Origin: Pseudogracilibacillus sp037892545
GTDB taxonomy: Bacteria > Bacillota > Bacilli > Bacillales > Amphibacillaceae
Reading direction: 5' to 3'
Assembly (NCBI RefSeq): GCF_037892545.1
Contig: NZ_JBBKBG010000006.1
Location: 22,167-86,166 of the forward strand
Length of the DNA stretch: 64,000 nucleotides
Made by a program: the position numbers and the translations under genes. How positions within the stretch are numbered: position 1 is the stretch's first letter; every line of letters begins with the position of its first letter. Of this stretch, positions 34,638-42,800 are shown piece after piece. The notes beneath the pieces are model-generated. The model was not told the DNA's origin. It did no database searches and saw nothing but the letters and a program-made list of their open reading frames with translations.

Positions 34638-35935
34638 TAGAACGTTATACACGTCCTGAATTAGGGGCGATTTGGACAGAAGAAAATAAATATAAAGCTT
34701 GGTTAGAGGTGGAAATTTTAGCTTGTGAAGCATGGGCTGAATTAGGTCATATCCCAAAAGAAGATGTACAAGCAATCCGTGAAAAGGCAAGTTTTGATAT
34801 TAAGCGAATTTATGAAATTGAACAAGAAACACGTCATGATGTTGTGGCATTTACACGAACTGTTTCTGAATCATTAGGGGAAGAAAGAAAATGGGTACAT
34901 TACGGACTAACATCAACAGATGTGGTAGATACAGCATTATCTTATTTATTAAAACAAGCGAATGATGTCATTCGAAAAGATCTTGAAAATTTTATAGACG
35001 TGTTGAAAGAAAAAGCAATAGAACATAAACATACGGTTATGATGGGACGTACACATGGTGTTCACGCAGAACCAACGACATTTGGATTGAAATTAGGTTT
35101 ATGGTATGAAGAAATGAAACGAAATGTACAACGTTTTAATGATGCGGCTTACGGTGTGGAGTTCGGAAAATTATCAGGTGCGGTTGGTACATATGCAAAC
35201 ATCGATCCTTTCGTGGAAAAGTATGTGTGTGAACATTTAGGATTAACTCCTGCACCACTTTCGACACAAACATTGCAACGTGATCGACATGCAGCATATG
35301 TGTCCGCATTAGCGTTAATCGCTACATCGATTGAGAAGTTTGCAACTGAAATTCGTGGGTTACAAAAGACAGAAACTCGTGAAGTAGAGGAGTTTTTCCG
35401 TAAAGGACAAACAGGATCTTCGGCAATGCCACATAAACGTAACCCGATTGCATCGGAGAATATGAGTGGGATGGCACGTGTGCTTCGTGGCCATATGGTT
35501 ACAGCATATGAAAATGTTTCATTATGGCATGAACGAGATATTTCTCACTCTTCTGCTGAGCGGATTATTTTACCCGATGCTACTATTGCATTGAATTATA
35601 TGTTAAATCGTTTCAGCAATGTCGTGAAAAACTTAACTGTTTTCCCGGAAAATATGCGCCGAAATATCGATAAAACATTTGGTGTCATTTTTTCACAACG
35701 AGTATTATTAGCTTTAATTGAAAAAGGGCTAAGCCGTGAAGATGCATACGGTATTGTCCAACCGTTAGCGATGGAAGCTTGGGAGACGGAAGTTCATTTT
35801 AGAGATTTATTACAAGCGAATGATGTCGTCAAAGAGAAATTAACAGAAGCAGAATTAGAAGATTGCTTCGATCATACGTATCACTTGAAAAACGTCGATA
35901 TTATTTTTGAACGATTAGGATTAAATGAAGATTAA
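34634..35935 (+). CDS. purB: Adenylosuccinate lyase PurB
   Basis: A 433-aa lyase acting twice, on SAICAR and on adenylosuccinate. Superfamily motifs present are TSTDVVDTALSY, GRTHGVHAEPTTFG (catalytic His) and the flexible signature loop GSSAMPHKRNPI with the catalytic Ser. GTG start overlapping purK. The usual next gene, purC, whose product makes the SAICAR substrate, is absent here; purL follows after 42 bp. Confidence 0.96.
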   Translation: MIERYTRPELGAIWTEENKYKAWLEVEILACEAWAELGHIPKEDVQAIREKASFDIKRIYEIEQETRHDVVAFTRTVSESLGEERKWVHYGLTSTDVVDTALSYLLKQANDVIRKDLENFIDVLKEKAIEHKHTVMMGRTHGVHAEPTTFGLKLGLWYEEMKRNVQRFNDAAYGVEFGKLSGAVGTYANIDPFVEKYVCEHLGLTPAPLSTQTLQRDRHAAYVSALALIATSIEKFATEIRGLQKTETREVEEFFRKGQTGSSAMPHKRNPIASENMSGMARVLRGHMVTAYENVSLWHERDISHSSAERIILPDATIALNYMLNRFSNVVKNLTVFPENMRRNIDKTFGVIFSQRVLLALIEKGLSREDAYGIVQPLAMEAWETEVHFRDLLQANDVVKEKLTEAELEDCFDHTYHLKNVDIIFERLGLNED

Positions 35936-35977
35936 TTTCGTTTCATAAAACTCATAAATCAAAAGGAGTCGGTAAAC

Positions 35978-38179
35978 ATGGTGATGGATCCAGAACAAAT
36001 TGAACGTGAAAAAGAATACGAAAGAATGGGACTTTCTACAGAAGAGTACAATAAAGCAAAGGAAATTTTAGGGCGTTATCCGACCTACACAGAAACAGGT
36101 ATTTTCTCTGTGATGTGGTCAGAACATTGTAGTTATAAAACATCTAAACCTTTATTAAAGAAATTCCCAACAGAAGGCCCTCATGTATTAGTAGGACCTG
36201 GAGAAGGTGCTGGGGTTGTGGATATTGGTGACAATCAAGCAGTCGTATTTAAGATGGAGAGCCATAATAGTCCATCGAGAATCAATCCTTTCGAAGGGGC
36301 TGCAACAGGAATTGGTGGAATTTTACGAGATGTCTTTTCCATGGGAGCACGTCCAATTGCAGCAATGAACTCTTTACGTTTTGGACCATTAAATAATGAC
36401 CGTACAAAATGGATTTTCGAAGAAGCGGTAAAAGGAATGGCTTTTTACGGAAATAATGTAGGGGTACCTACAGTTGGTGGAGAAATTCAGTTTGATGCAT
36501 GTTATGCAGATAGTCCACTTGTGAATGCAATGGTTGTTGGATTATTAGATCATGATGACATTCAAAAAGGAATTGCAGCTGGAGTTGGAAATACGGTTAT
36601 TTATGCCGGAGCTCCTACTGGTCGTGATGGTATTTTAGGTGCGGCACACTCTTCAGATGATGAGGAAAACGAAGAGGCATCACCAGCAGCAGGGAATCCA
36701 CATTTAGAAAAGAAATTAATTGAGGCTTGTTTAGAAGTGATTCGTCATGAAGCATTAGTAGGTATGCAAGATATGGGTGCAGCAGGGTTAACTTCATCAG
36801 GAAGTGAAATGGCTTCTAAAGCAGGAACAGGAATGGTATTAAATTTAGATTTAGTACCACAGGCAGAAGAAAATATGTCTGCCTATGAAATGATGTTATC
36901 AGAAACACAAGAAAGAATGTTACTCGTCGTTACAAAAGGCCGTGAACAAGAGATTATTGACCTTTTCAATAAACATGGAATAGATGCATGTGCTGTTGGA
37001 GAAGTAATAGAAGAAAAGGTATTTAAAATAGACCACAAAGGGAAAGAATGGGCAAACATCCCTGTAGATGCATTAGACAAAGATGCACCTGTTTACTATA
37101 TGCCTTCAAGGGAAGCGAGTTATTATAAAGCATTCCAAGAAATGGAACAACCAACGTTTACAGTAGAAAACTACGGGGAAACATTAAAGCAATTATTACA
37201 GCAACCGACGATTGCAAGTAAAGAATATGTATATGAGCAATTTGATACGGAGATGAATGGAAATACGCTTGCAGGTCCAGGAGCTGGAGCAGCAGTTGTA
37301 AAAATGGAGGACCATGATAAAGCGATTGCCATTTCTACGGATTGTAATAGTCGTTATATTTATTTAGATCCTGAAGTAGGTGGACAAATTGCTGTAGCGG
37401 AAGCTTGTCGTAATATAGTTGCTGCTGGTGCAAAACCATTAGCCATTACAGACGGGTTAAACTATGGAAATCCAACGAATGAAGAAGTATTCTGGCAAAT
37501 GGAAAAAAGCATCGATGGGGTAAGTGAAGGATGTCGTACATTAGAAGTTCCAGTAATTAGTGGTAACGTATCGATGTACAACCAATCATATGGGGAGCCG
37601 ATTTTCCCTACACCGATTATCGGGGTTGTCGGATTATTTGAATCATTAGATCATATTACACCAAATAGTTTCCAGGCAGCTGGAGATCATGTATATGTTA
37701 TTGGAGAAACAGATGCAACATTTGGTGGAAGTGAATTACAGCAAATGCTAACAGGGAAGTATGAAGGAAAAGCACCAGCGATTGATTTACAAGTAGAAAA
37801 AGCTCGTCAAGATGGACTATTACAAGCAATTAAAGCAGGAGTCATCGAATCTGCAGAAGATGTTGCAGAAGGTGGACTTGCTGTAACACTGGCGGAAAAG
37901 GTCATTCGCGCAAATGGTTTAGGAATAAATGTAACATTGGAAGGCGATCTGACAGCAGCTTTATTTAGTGAAACTCAATCACGTTTTATCGTTTCAGTTA
38001 AAGAAGAGAATGTAGAAAAGTTTGAACAGTTAGGATTAGACGCTATTAAATTAGGTGTTGTGACAGAGGATGAACAGTTTGTTGTGAAAAGCGCAACAGA
38101 AGAAGTAATGACAGAAGATGTACAAACGCTCAGAAAACTGTGGAAAGAAAGCATTGCACAGTCTCTGAAATCCAATTAA
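35978..38179 (+). CDS. purL: Phosphoribosylformylglycinamidine synthase, small-type PurL subunit
   Basis: A 733-aa PurL of the type that works with separate PurS and PurQ. Present are WSEHCSYKTSKPLL (His50), GPGEGAGVVDIGDN, GAATGIGGILRD, QDMGAAGLTSS and TDCNSRYIYLDPEVGG. Compared with the family as remembered, three signature spots differ: the HNHP motif reads HNSP (Ser98), TDNLNFGNP reads TDGLNYGNP, and SxYNE reads SMYNQ. purS and purQ are not between purB and purL. AAGGAG lies 9-10 nt before the ATG. The full length argues against simple pseudogenisation. Confidence 0.92.
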   Translation: MVMDPEQIEREKEYERMGLSTEEYNKAKEILGRYPTYTETGIFSVMWSEHCSYKTSKPLLKKFPTEGPHVLVGPGEGAGVVDIGDNQAVVFKMESHNSPSRINPFEGAATGIGGILRDVFSMGARPIAAMNSLRFGPLNNDRTKWIFEEAVKGMAFYGNNVGVPTVGGEIQFDACYADSPLVNAMVVGLLDHDDIQKGIAAGVGNTVIYAGAPTGRDGILGAAHSSDDEENEEASPAAGNPHLEKKLIEACLEVIRHEALVGMQDMGAAGLTSSGSEMASKAGTGMVLNLDLVPQAEENMSAYEMMLSETQERMLLVVTKGREQEIIDLFNKHGIDACAVGEVIEEKVFKIDHKGKEWANIPVDALDKDAPVYYMPSREASYYKAFQEMEQPTFTVENYGETLKQLLQQPTIASKEYVYEQFDTEMNGNTLAGPGAGAAVVKMEDHDKAIAISTDCNSRYIYLDPEVGGQIAVAEACRNIVAAGAKPLAITDGLNYGNPTNEEVFWQMEKSIDGVSEGCRTLEVPVISGNVSMYNQSYGEPIFPTPIIGVVGLFESLDHITPNSFQAAGDHVYVIGETDATFGGSELQQMLTGKYEGKAPAIDLQVEKARQDGLLQAIKAGVIESAEDVAEGGLAVTLAEKVIRANGLGINVTLEGDLTAALFSETQSRFIVSVKEENVEKFEQLGLDAIKLGVVTEDEQFVVKSATEEVMTEDVQTLRKLWKESIAQSLKSN

Positions 38180-38188
38180 GAATGAGGA

Positions 38189-39583
38189 ATGAATGGCATG
38201 TTTGGTATTTGGGGTCATCCGAAAGCAGCTGAAATTACGTATTATGGATTACACGCTATGCAGCATCGTGGACAAGACGGTGCTGGCATGGTCGTGTCAA
38301 ATGGAGAACAATTAAAATTGCATAAAGATGTCGGGTTAGTGAACGATGTGTTTAAGCGAGTAAACTTTCCGGATTTTGAAGGGCATGCGGCGATTGGACA
38401 TATTCGTAATGCGACACAAGATGATGGTGTATTTGAAAATGTACAACCGCTCGTTTTTCGTTCTTTGAAAGGAAGTACAGCAATAGCGCATAATGGAAAA
38501 ATTATGAATGCCGAAAAAATTCGTAGTTCTTTAGAGTCGAGTGGAAGTATATTTCAAACGACATCAGATACAGAAGTGTTAGCACATTTAATGAAAAAAA
38601 ATAACGGGGACACGACGACAGAAGAAGCAATTATTGCAGCGCTAGGTGAGTTAGTTGGAGCGTATGCGTTTATTATTTTAACAGAAGATAAAATGTTTGT
38701 AGCACTTGATCCACATGGAATTCGTCCATTATCACTCGGACGATTAGGAGATGCATATGTCGTCGCATCTGAAACATGTGCATTTAGTATTATTGGTGCA
38801 ACTTTTGAAAGAGAGATTTTACCAGGAGAAATGCTTACAATTAGTGATGAAGGGGTAAAATCTACTCGCTTTTCATTACGTGAGCCGAGAAAATTATGTG
38901 CGATGGAATATGTGTATTTTTCACGACCAGATAGTGATTTAAACTTAGTCAACGTACATTCCGCACGTAAACGAATGGGAATTGAACTTGCTAAGGAACA
39001 TCCAGTACCTAATGCGGATGTTGTGACAGGTGTACCAGATTCAAGTATTTCAGCGGCGATCGGGTATGCGGAACAATGTGGATTACCGTATGAAATGGGC
39101 GTATTAAAAAATCGATATATTAACCGTACCTTTATACAGCCGTCCCAAGAATTACGAGAACAAGGGGTAAAGATGAAACTATCCCCAGTAAAAGGTGTTG
39201 TCGAGGGAAAATCTGTCGTCATGATTGATGACTCCATTGTTCGTGGAACGACGGTACGCCGTATTGTCCGTTTATTAAAAGAAGCAGGAGCAAAAGAGGT
39301 TCATGTTCGCATCTCCTCACCTAGAATTGAAAATCCTTGTTATTATGGAATTGATATGTCGACGAAAAAAGAACTGATTGCAGCGAATTATTCAAATGAT
39401 GAAATAAAAGATATTATCGAAGCAGATTCGGTAGAGTTTTTATCGATAGAAGGAACAGAACGTGCTATTGTGAAGGATAAGACGATTAATCAAGGTGTTT
39501 GTGCAGCTTGTTTTACAGGGAATTATCCAATTATCGAAAATGATCATCGGAAAGAATTTTACCGAAAATATCGAGTGGATTAA
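38189..39583 (+). CDS. purF: Amidophosphoribosyltransferase PurF lacking the N-terminal catalytic Cys in this frame
   Basis: A 464-aa first committed enzyme of purine synthesis. The phosphoribosyltransferase half is intact (PRPP loop VVMIDDSIVRGTTVRRIV). The N terminus reads M-N-G-M-F-G-I-W where the family has C-G-V-F-G-I-W, so the Ntn-nucleophile Cys1 is missing. Upstream in another frame, 38161-38193 encodes V-S-E-I-Q-L-R-M-R-N-E, close to the Bacillus propeptide; adding two bases inside TGGC at 38194 would restore N-E-C-G-M-F. The glutaminase motif R-Y-A/S-T reads R-N-A-T (residues 73-76), and the C-terminal Cys cluster is reduced to V-C-A-A-C. It may be a frameshift, a sequencing error or a glutaminase-dead enzyme. 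Confidence 0.88.
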   Translation: MNGMFGIWGHPKAAEITYYGLHAMQHRGQDGAGMVVSNGEQLKLHKDVGLVNDVFKRVNFPDFEGHAAIGHIRNATQDDGVFENVQPLVFRSLKGSTAIAHNGKIMNAEKIRSSLESSGSIFQTTSDTEVLAHLMKKNNGDTTTEEAIIAALGELVGAYAFIILTEDKMFVALDPHGIRPLSLGRLGDAYVVASETCAFSIIGATFEREILPGEMLTISDEGVKSTRFSLREPRKLCAMEYVYFSRPDSDLNLVNVHSARKRMGIELAKEHPVPNADVVTGVPDSSISAAIGYAEQCGLPYEMGVLKNRYINRTFIQPSQELREQGVKMKLSPVKGVVEGKSVVMIDDSIVRGTTVRRIVRLLKEAGAKEVHVRISSPRIENPCYYGIDMSTKKELIAANYSNDEIKDIIEADSVEFLSIEGTERAIVKDKTINQGVCAACFTGNYPIIENDHRKEFYRKYRVD

Positions 39584-39615
39584 TCGGTGCAAAACTTTAA
39601 CTAGGAGCGAATAAA

Positions 39616-40632
39616 ATGTCAAATATGTATAAAAAAGCTGGTGTGGATGTAGAAAAAGGCTATGAAGCAGTAGAGCGTATGAAAAAACATATCGCCAAAA
39701 CGACACGTCCAGAAGTAATTGGCGGAATCGGTTCGTTTGCCGGATTATTTGAATTAACGAAATTTAATTATGAAGAGCCTGTATTAGTTTCTGGAACAGA
39801 TGGTGTTGGGACGAAATTAATGCTAGCATTTGAAATGGATAAGCATGACACAATCGGTATTGACCTAGTAGCAATGTGTGTGAATGATATCGTTGCACAA
39901 GGAGCACAACCACTATTTTTCTTAGATTATATTGGTTGCGGTCAAAACGAACCAGCAGTCATTGAACAAATTGTCGCTGGAGTAAGTGAAGGGTGTGTAC
40001 AATCCGGTGCAGCATTAATTGGTGGCGAAACAGCAGAAATGCCTGGCATGTATAAAGTCGACGAATATGATTTAGCTGGATTTGCAGTAGGAATCGCAGA
40101 AAAATCAAAATTAATCACTGGTGAATCTATTGAAAATGGGGATGTCATAGTAAGTATTGGTTCTAGTGGCATCCATTCCAACGGTTACTCCTTAGTTCGT
40201 CAACTTATTAAAGATTTAGACGTATCGAAACAGTATGATGGGTTATCAGAAACATTAGGGGAAGCTGTTTTACGTCCGACAAAAATATATGCAAAACAGA
40301 TTGCTACATTAGTAGAGAAAGTAGACATTAAAGGAATTGCACATATTACAGGAGGAGGTTTTTACGAGAACTTCCCACGTATTTTACCTGAAGGACTAGG
40401 AGTATCTTTAGAAAAAGGCTCTTGGGAAATTCCAGAAATATTCCCGTTTCTTCAGGAAAAAGGAAATGTTTCGGATGAAGATATGTATGGGGTATTCAAT
40501 ATGGGTATTGGCATGGCTTTAGTAGTGGATGAAGCTAATGCTGAAACCGTTGTAGCAATATTAAAAGATTTAGGCGAACAAGCCGCGATTATTGGAAAAG
40601 TAGTTGATAAGGAAGGGGTACATTTTACATGA
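39616..40632 (+). CDS. purM: Phosphoribosylformylglycinamidine cyclo-ligase PurM
   Basis: A 338-aa AIR synthetase. Motifs include VLVSGTDGVGTKLMLA, GIDLVAMCVNDIVAQGAQPLFFLDY, LIGGETAEMPGMY and HITGGGFYENFPRIL, all as expected of PurM and its shared fold with PurL. AGGAG lies about 9 nt before the ATG. The 3' end overlaps purN by 4 bp. Confidence 0.96.
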   Translation: MSNMYKKAGVDVEKGYEAVERMKKHIAKTTRPEVIGGIGSFAGLFELTKFNYEEPVLVSGTDGVGTKLMLAFEMDKHDTIGIDLVAMCVNDIVAQGAQPLFFLDYIGCGQNEPAVIEQIVAGVSEGCVQSGAALIGGETAEMPGMYKVDEYDLAGFAVGIAEKSKLITGESIENGDVIVSIGSSGIHSNGYSLVRQLIKDLDVSKQYDGLSETLGEAVLRPTKIYAKQIATLVEKVDIKGIAHITGGGFYENFPRILPEGLGVSLEKGSWEIPEIFPFLQEKGNVSDEDMYGVFNMGIGMALVVDEANAETVVAILKDLGEQAAIIGKVVDKEGVHFT

Positions 40633-41207
40633 GTTTTTCAAGACGTCAACGAGTAGCTGTCTTTGCATCTGGGACAGGGTCAAATTTTGAAGCAATGATG
40701 CATAGTGATGATCGAGATTTTGATGTTGTCATGTTAATTTGTGACAAACCGAAAGCACATGTCATTGGAAAAGCTGCTAGTTTTGGAACGGAGACGGTCG
40801 TATTAGATCCAACTACCTTCCCATCCAAAGAGGCATATGAACAAGAAATTATTGAAAAATTAACACGTGCAAAAGTCGATTGGATTGCTTTGGCGGGATA
40901 TATGCGTTTAATCGGTTCGACGTTATTAGAGGCATATGAACATAAAATAATTAACATTCATCCGTCATTATTACCGTCATTCCCAGGCTTAAATGCGGTA
41001 GGACAAGCATTAGAAGCTGGAGTGAAAGTATCAGGTGTGACGATTCATTATGTGGATGAAGGAATGGATACAGGTCCAATCATTGCACAAGAACCTGTCA
41101 CAGTTTTTCCACATGATACAGAAGAATCTTTATTACAACGCATTCAACAAGTAGAACATGTTTTATATACACGTGTTCTATCAGAAATTATCAAACAATC
41201 AAACTAA
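40629..41207 (+). CDS. purN: Phosphoribosylglycinamide formyltransferase PurN
   Basis: A 192-aa folate-dependent GAR transformylase. The catalytic Asn-x-His pair is in IINIHPSLLPSFPG, and the loop VTIHYVDEGMDTGPIIAQ carries the active-site Asp. The N-terminal VFASGTGSNFEAM binds the phosphate of GAR. ATG overlaps the purM stop. Length and motifs are normal. Confidence 0.95.
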   Translation: MSFSRRQRVAVFASGTGSNFEAMMHSDDRDFDVVMLICDKPKAHVIGKAASFGTETVVLDPTTFPSKEAYEQEIIEKLTRAKVDWIALAGYMRLIGSTLLEAYEHKIINIHPSLLPSFPGLNAVGQALEAGVKVSGVTIHYVDEGMDTGPIIAQEPVTVFPHDTEESLLQRIQQVEHVLYTRVLSEIIKQSN

Positions 41208-41237
41208 AATTATGAGAACGTGAGGAGTAATTTTCAA

Positions 41238-42770
41238 ATGAAAAAAAGAGCATTACTAAGTGTATCGGATAAAGAAAATTTAGTGCCTTTTGCACAAGGA
41301 TTAGAACGTTTAGGATATGAAATTATTTCTACAGGTGGAACATTACGTTTATTACAAGAAGCAGGGGTTAATGCTACTGCGGTAGATAATGTGACAGGTT
41401 TTCCAGAAATTTTAGATGGTCGTGTTAAAACGCTGCATCCGAAAGTTCATGGAGGAATTTTAGCGAAGCGTAGTAATGAAGCACATGTGAAAGCTTTAGA
41501 GGAAAATGATATTACACCAATCGATATTGTCGTTGTCAATTTATATCCATTTAAAGAAACATTAGCAAAAGATGGTGTTTCTCATGACGAAATTATTGAG
41601 AATATTGATATTGGTGGACCTGCGATGTTACGTGCCTCTGCTAAAAACTATGAAGATGTAACAGTTATCGTTGATCCTACTGACTATGATAAAGTATTAG
41701 AATATTTAGCAGAAGATGGCTTAACAGTAGAAGTGCGTCGAACGTTAGCGGCAAAAGTTTTCCGACATACTGCACATTATGACAGTATGATTGCCCAATA
41801 CTTTACGTCAGAAACGAATGACTTGTTTACAGATACATATTCAAGAACGTTTGAACGTGTTCAAAGCTTACGATACGGAGAAAACCCTCACCAAGAAGCG
41901 ACGTTTTATGAAATACCGAATTATAAAGGAATTAGTTTAGCGACTGCAAAACAATTACATGGAAAAGCATTATCTTACAATAATATTCAAGATGCAAATG
42001 CGGCATTAGAAATTGTATTAGAGTATGAGGAACCGACAGCAGTTGCTGTGAAACATATGAATCCATGTGGAATCGGGTTAGACGATCATTTAGCAGGTGC
42101 ATTCCAACGTGCATTTGATGCAGATCCTATTTCCATTTTCGGTGGAATTATTGCAGTAAACCGTGAAGTAGATGAAGCGACAGCAGAAAAAATGTCCGAA
42201 ATTTTCTTAGAAATTGTGATGGCACCATCCTTTACGAAAGAGGCTTTAGACATTTTAACGAAAAAACAAAACATTCGTTTACTAGAAATTCCGATGGATG
42301 AAGATGTAGAAGTGGATGAGAAGTTAGTATCTGTAAAAGGTGGTTTACTCGTACAAACGAATGATACAGGAAAAGTGACGGAATCTGATTTAGAAGTAGT
42401 GACAGATCGAGCACCATCTGAAACAGAAGTGGAAGATTTATTGTTTAGCTGGAAAGCCGTGAAACACGTAAAATCGAATGCTATTTTAATCGGGAAAGAA
42501 AAACAAACTGTCGGTGTTGGTGCGGGTCAAATGAACCGTGTCGGTGCAGCTAAAATTGCTTTAGAGCAGGCTGGTGAAAAGGCAAAAGGCGCTGTTTTAG
42601 CATCGGATGCATTCTTCCCGATGCCAGATACAGTAGAGGCGGCGGCAGCAGCTGGAATTACGGCAATTATTCAACCTGGTGGATCCAAACGTGACCAAGA
42701 TTCCATCGATGTTTGTAATAAATATGGGATTGCAATGGTCTTTACAAAGATGCGTCATTTTAAACATTAA
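41238..42770 (+). CDS. purH: Bifunctional AICAR transformylase/IMP cyclohydrolase PurH
   Basis: A 510-aa enzyme for the last two steps to IMP. The N-terminal MGS-like cyclohydrolase domain (ALLSVSDKENLVPFA, STGGTLRLLQEAG, RVKTLHPKVHGGIL) is followed by the transformylase domain with KHMNPCGIG (catalytic Lys-His) and DPISIFGGIIAVN. The ATG at 41238 lies 10 nt after GTGAGGAG, which itself contains the earlier in-frame GTG at 41220; the ATG gives the usual N terminus. Confidence 0.96.
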   Translation: MKKRALLSVSDKENLVPFAQGLERLGYEIISTGGTLRLLQEAGVNATAVDNVTGFPEILDGRVKTLHPKVHGGILAKRSNEAHVKALEENDITPIDIVVVNLYPFKETLAKDGVSHDEIIENIDIGGPAMLRASAKNYEDVTVIVDPTDYDKVLEYLAEDGLTVEVRRTLAAKVFRHTAHYDSMIAQYFTSETNDLFTDTYSRTFERVQSLRYGENPHQEATFYEIPNYKGISLATAKQLHGKALSYNNIQDANAALEIVLEYEEPTAVAVKHMNPCGIGLDDHLAGAFQRAFDADPISIFGGIIAVNREVDEATAEKMSEIFLEIVMAPSFTKEALDILTKKQNIRLLEIPMDEDVEVDEKLVSVKGGLLVQTNDTGKVTESDLEVVTDRAPSETEVEDLLFSWKAVKHVKSNAILIGKEKQTVGVGAGQMNRVGAAKIALEQAGEKAKGAVLASDAFFPMPDTVEAAAAAGITAIIQPGGSKRDQDSIDVCNKYGIAMVFTKMRHFKH

Positions 42771-42800
42771 TATGAAGAAAATAAAAGGATGGATACATTC

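Noticed and set aside
38554..39237. 227-codon minus-strand frame inside purF
   Set aside because: Lies antisense to a well-conserved coding gene; shadow of purF codon usage.
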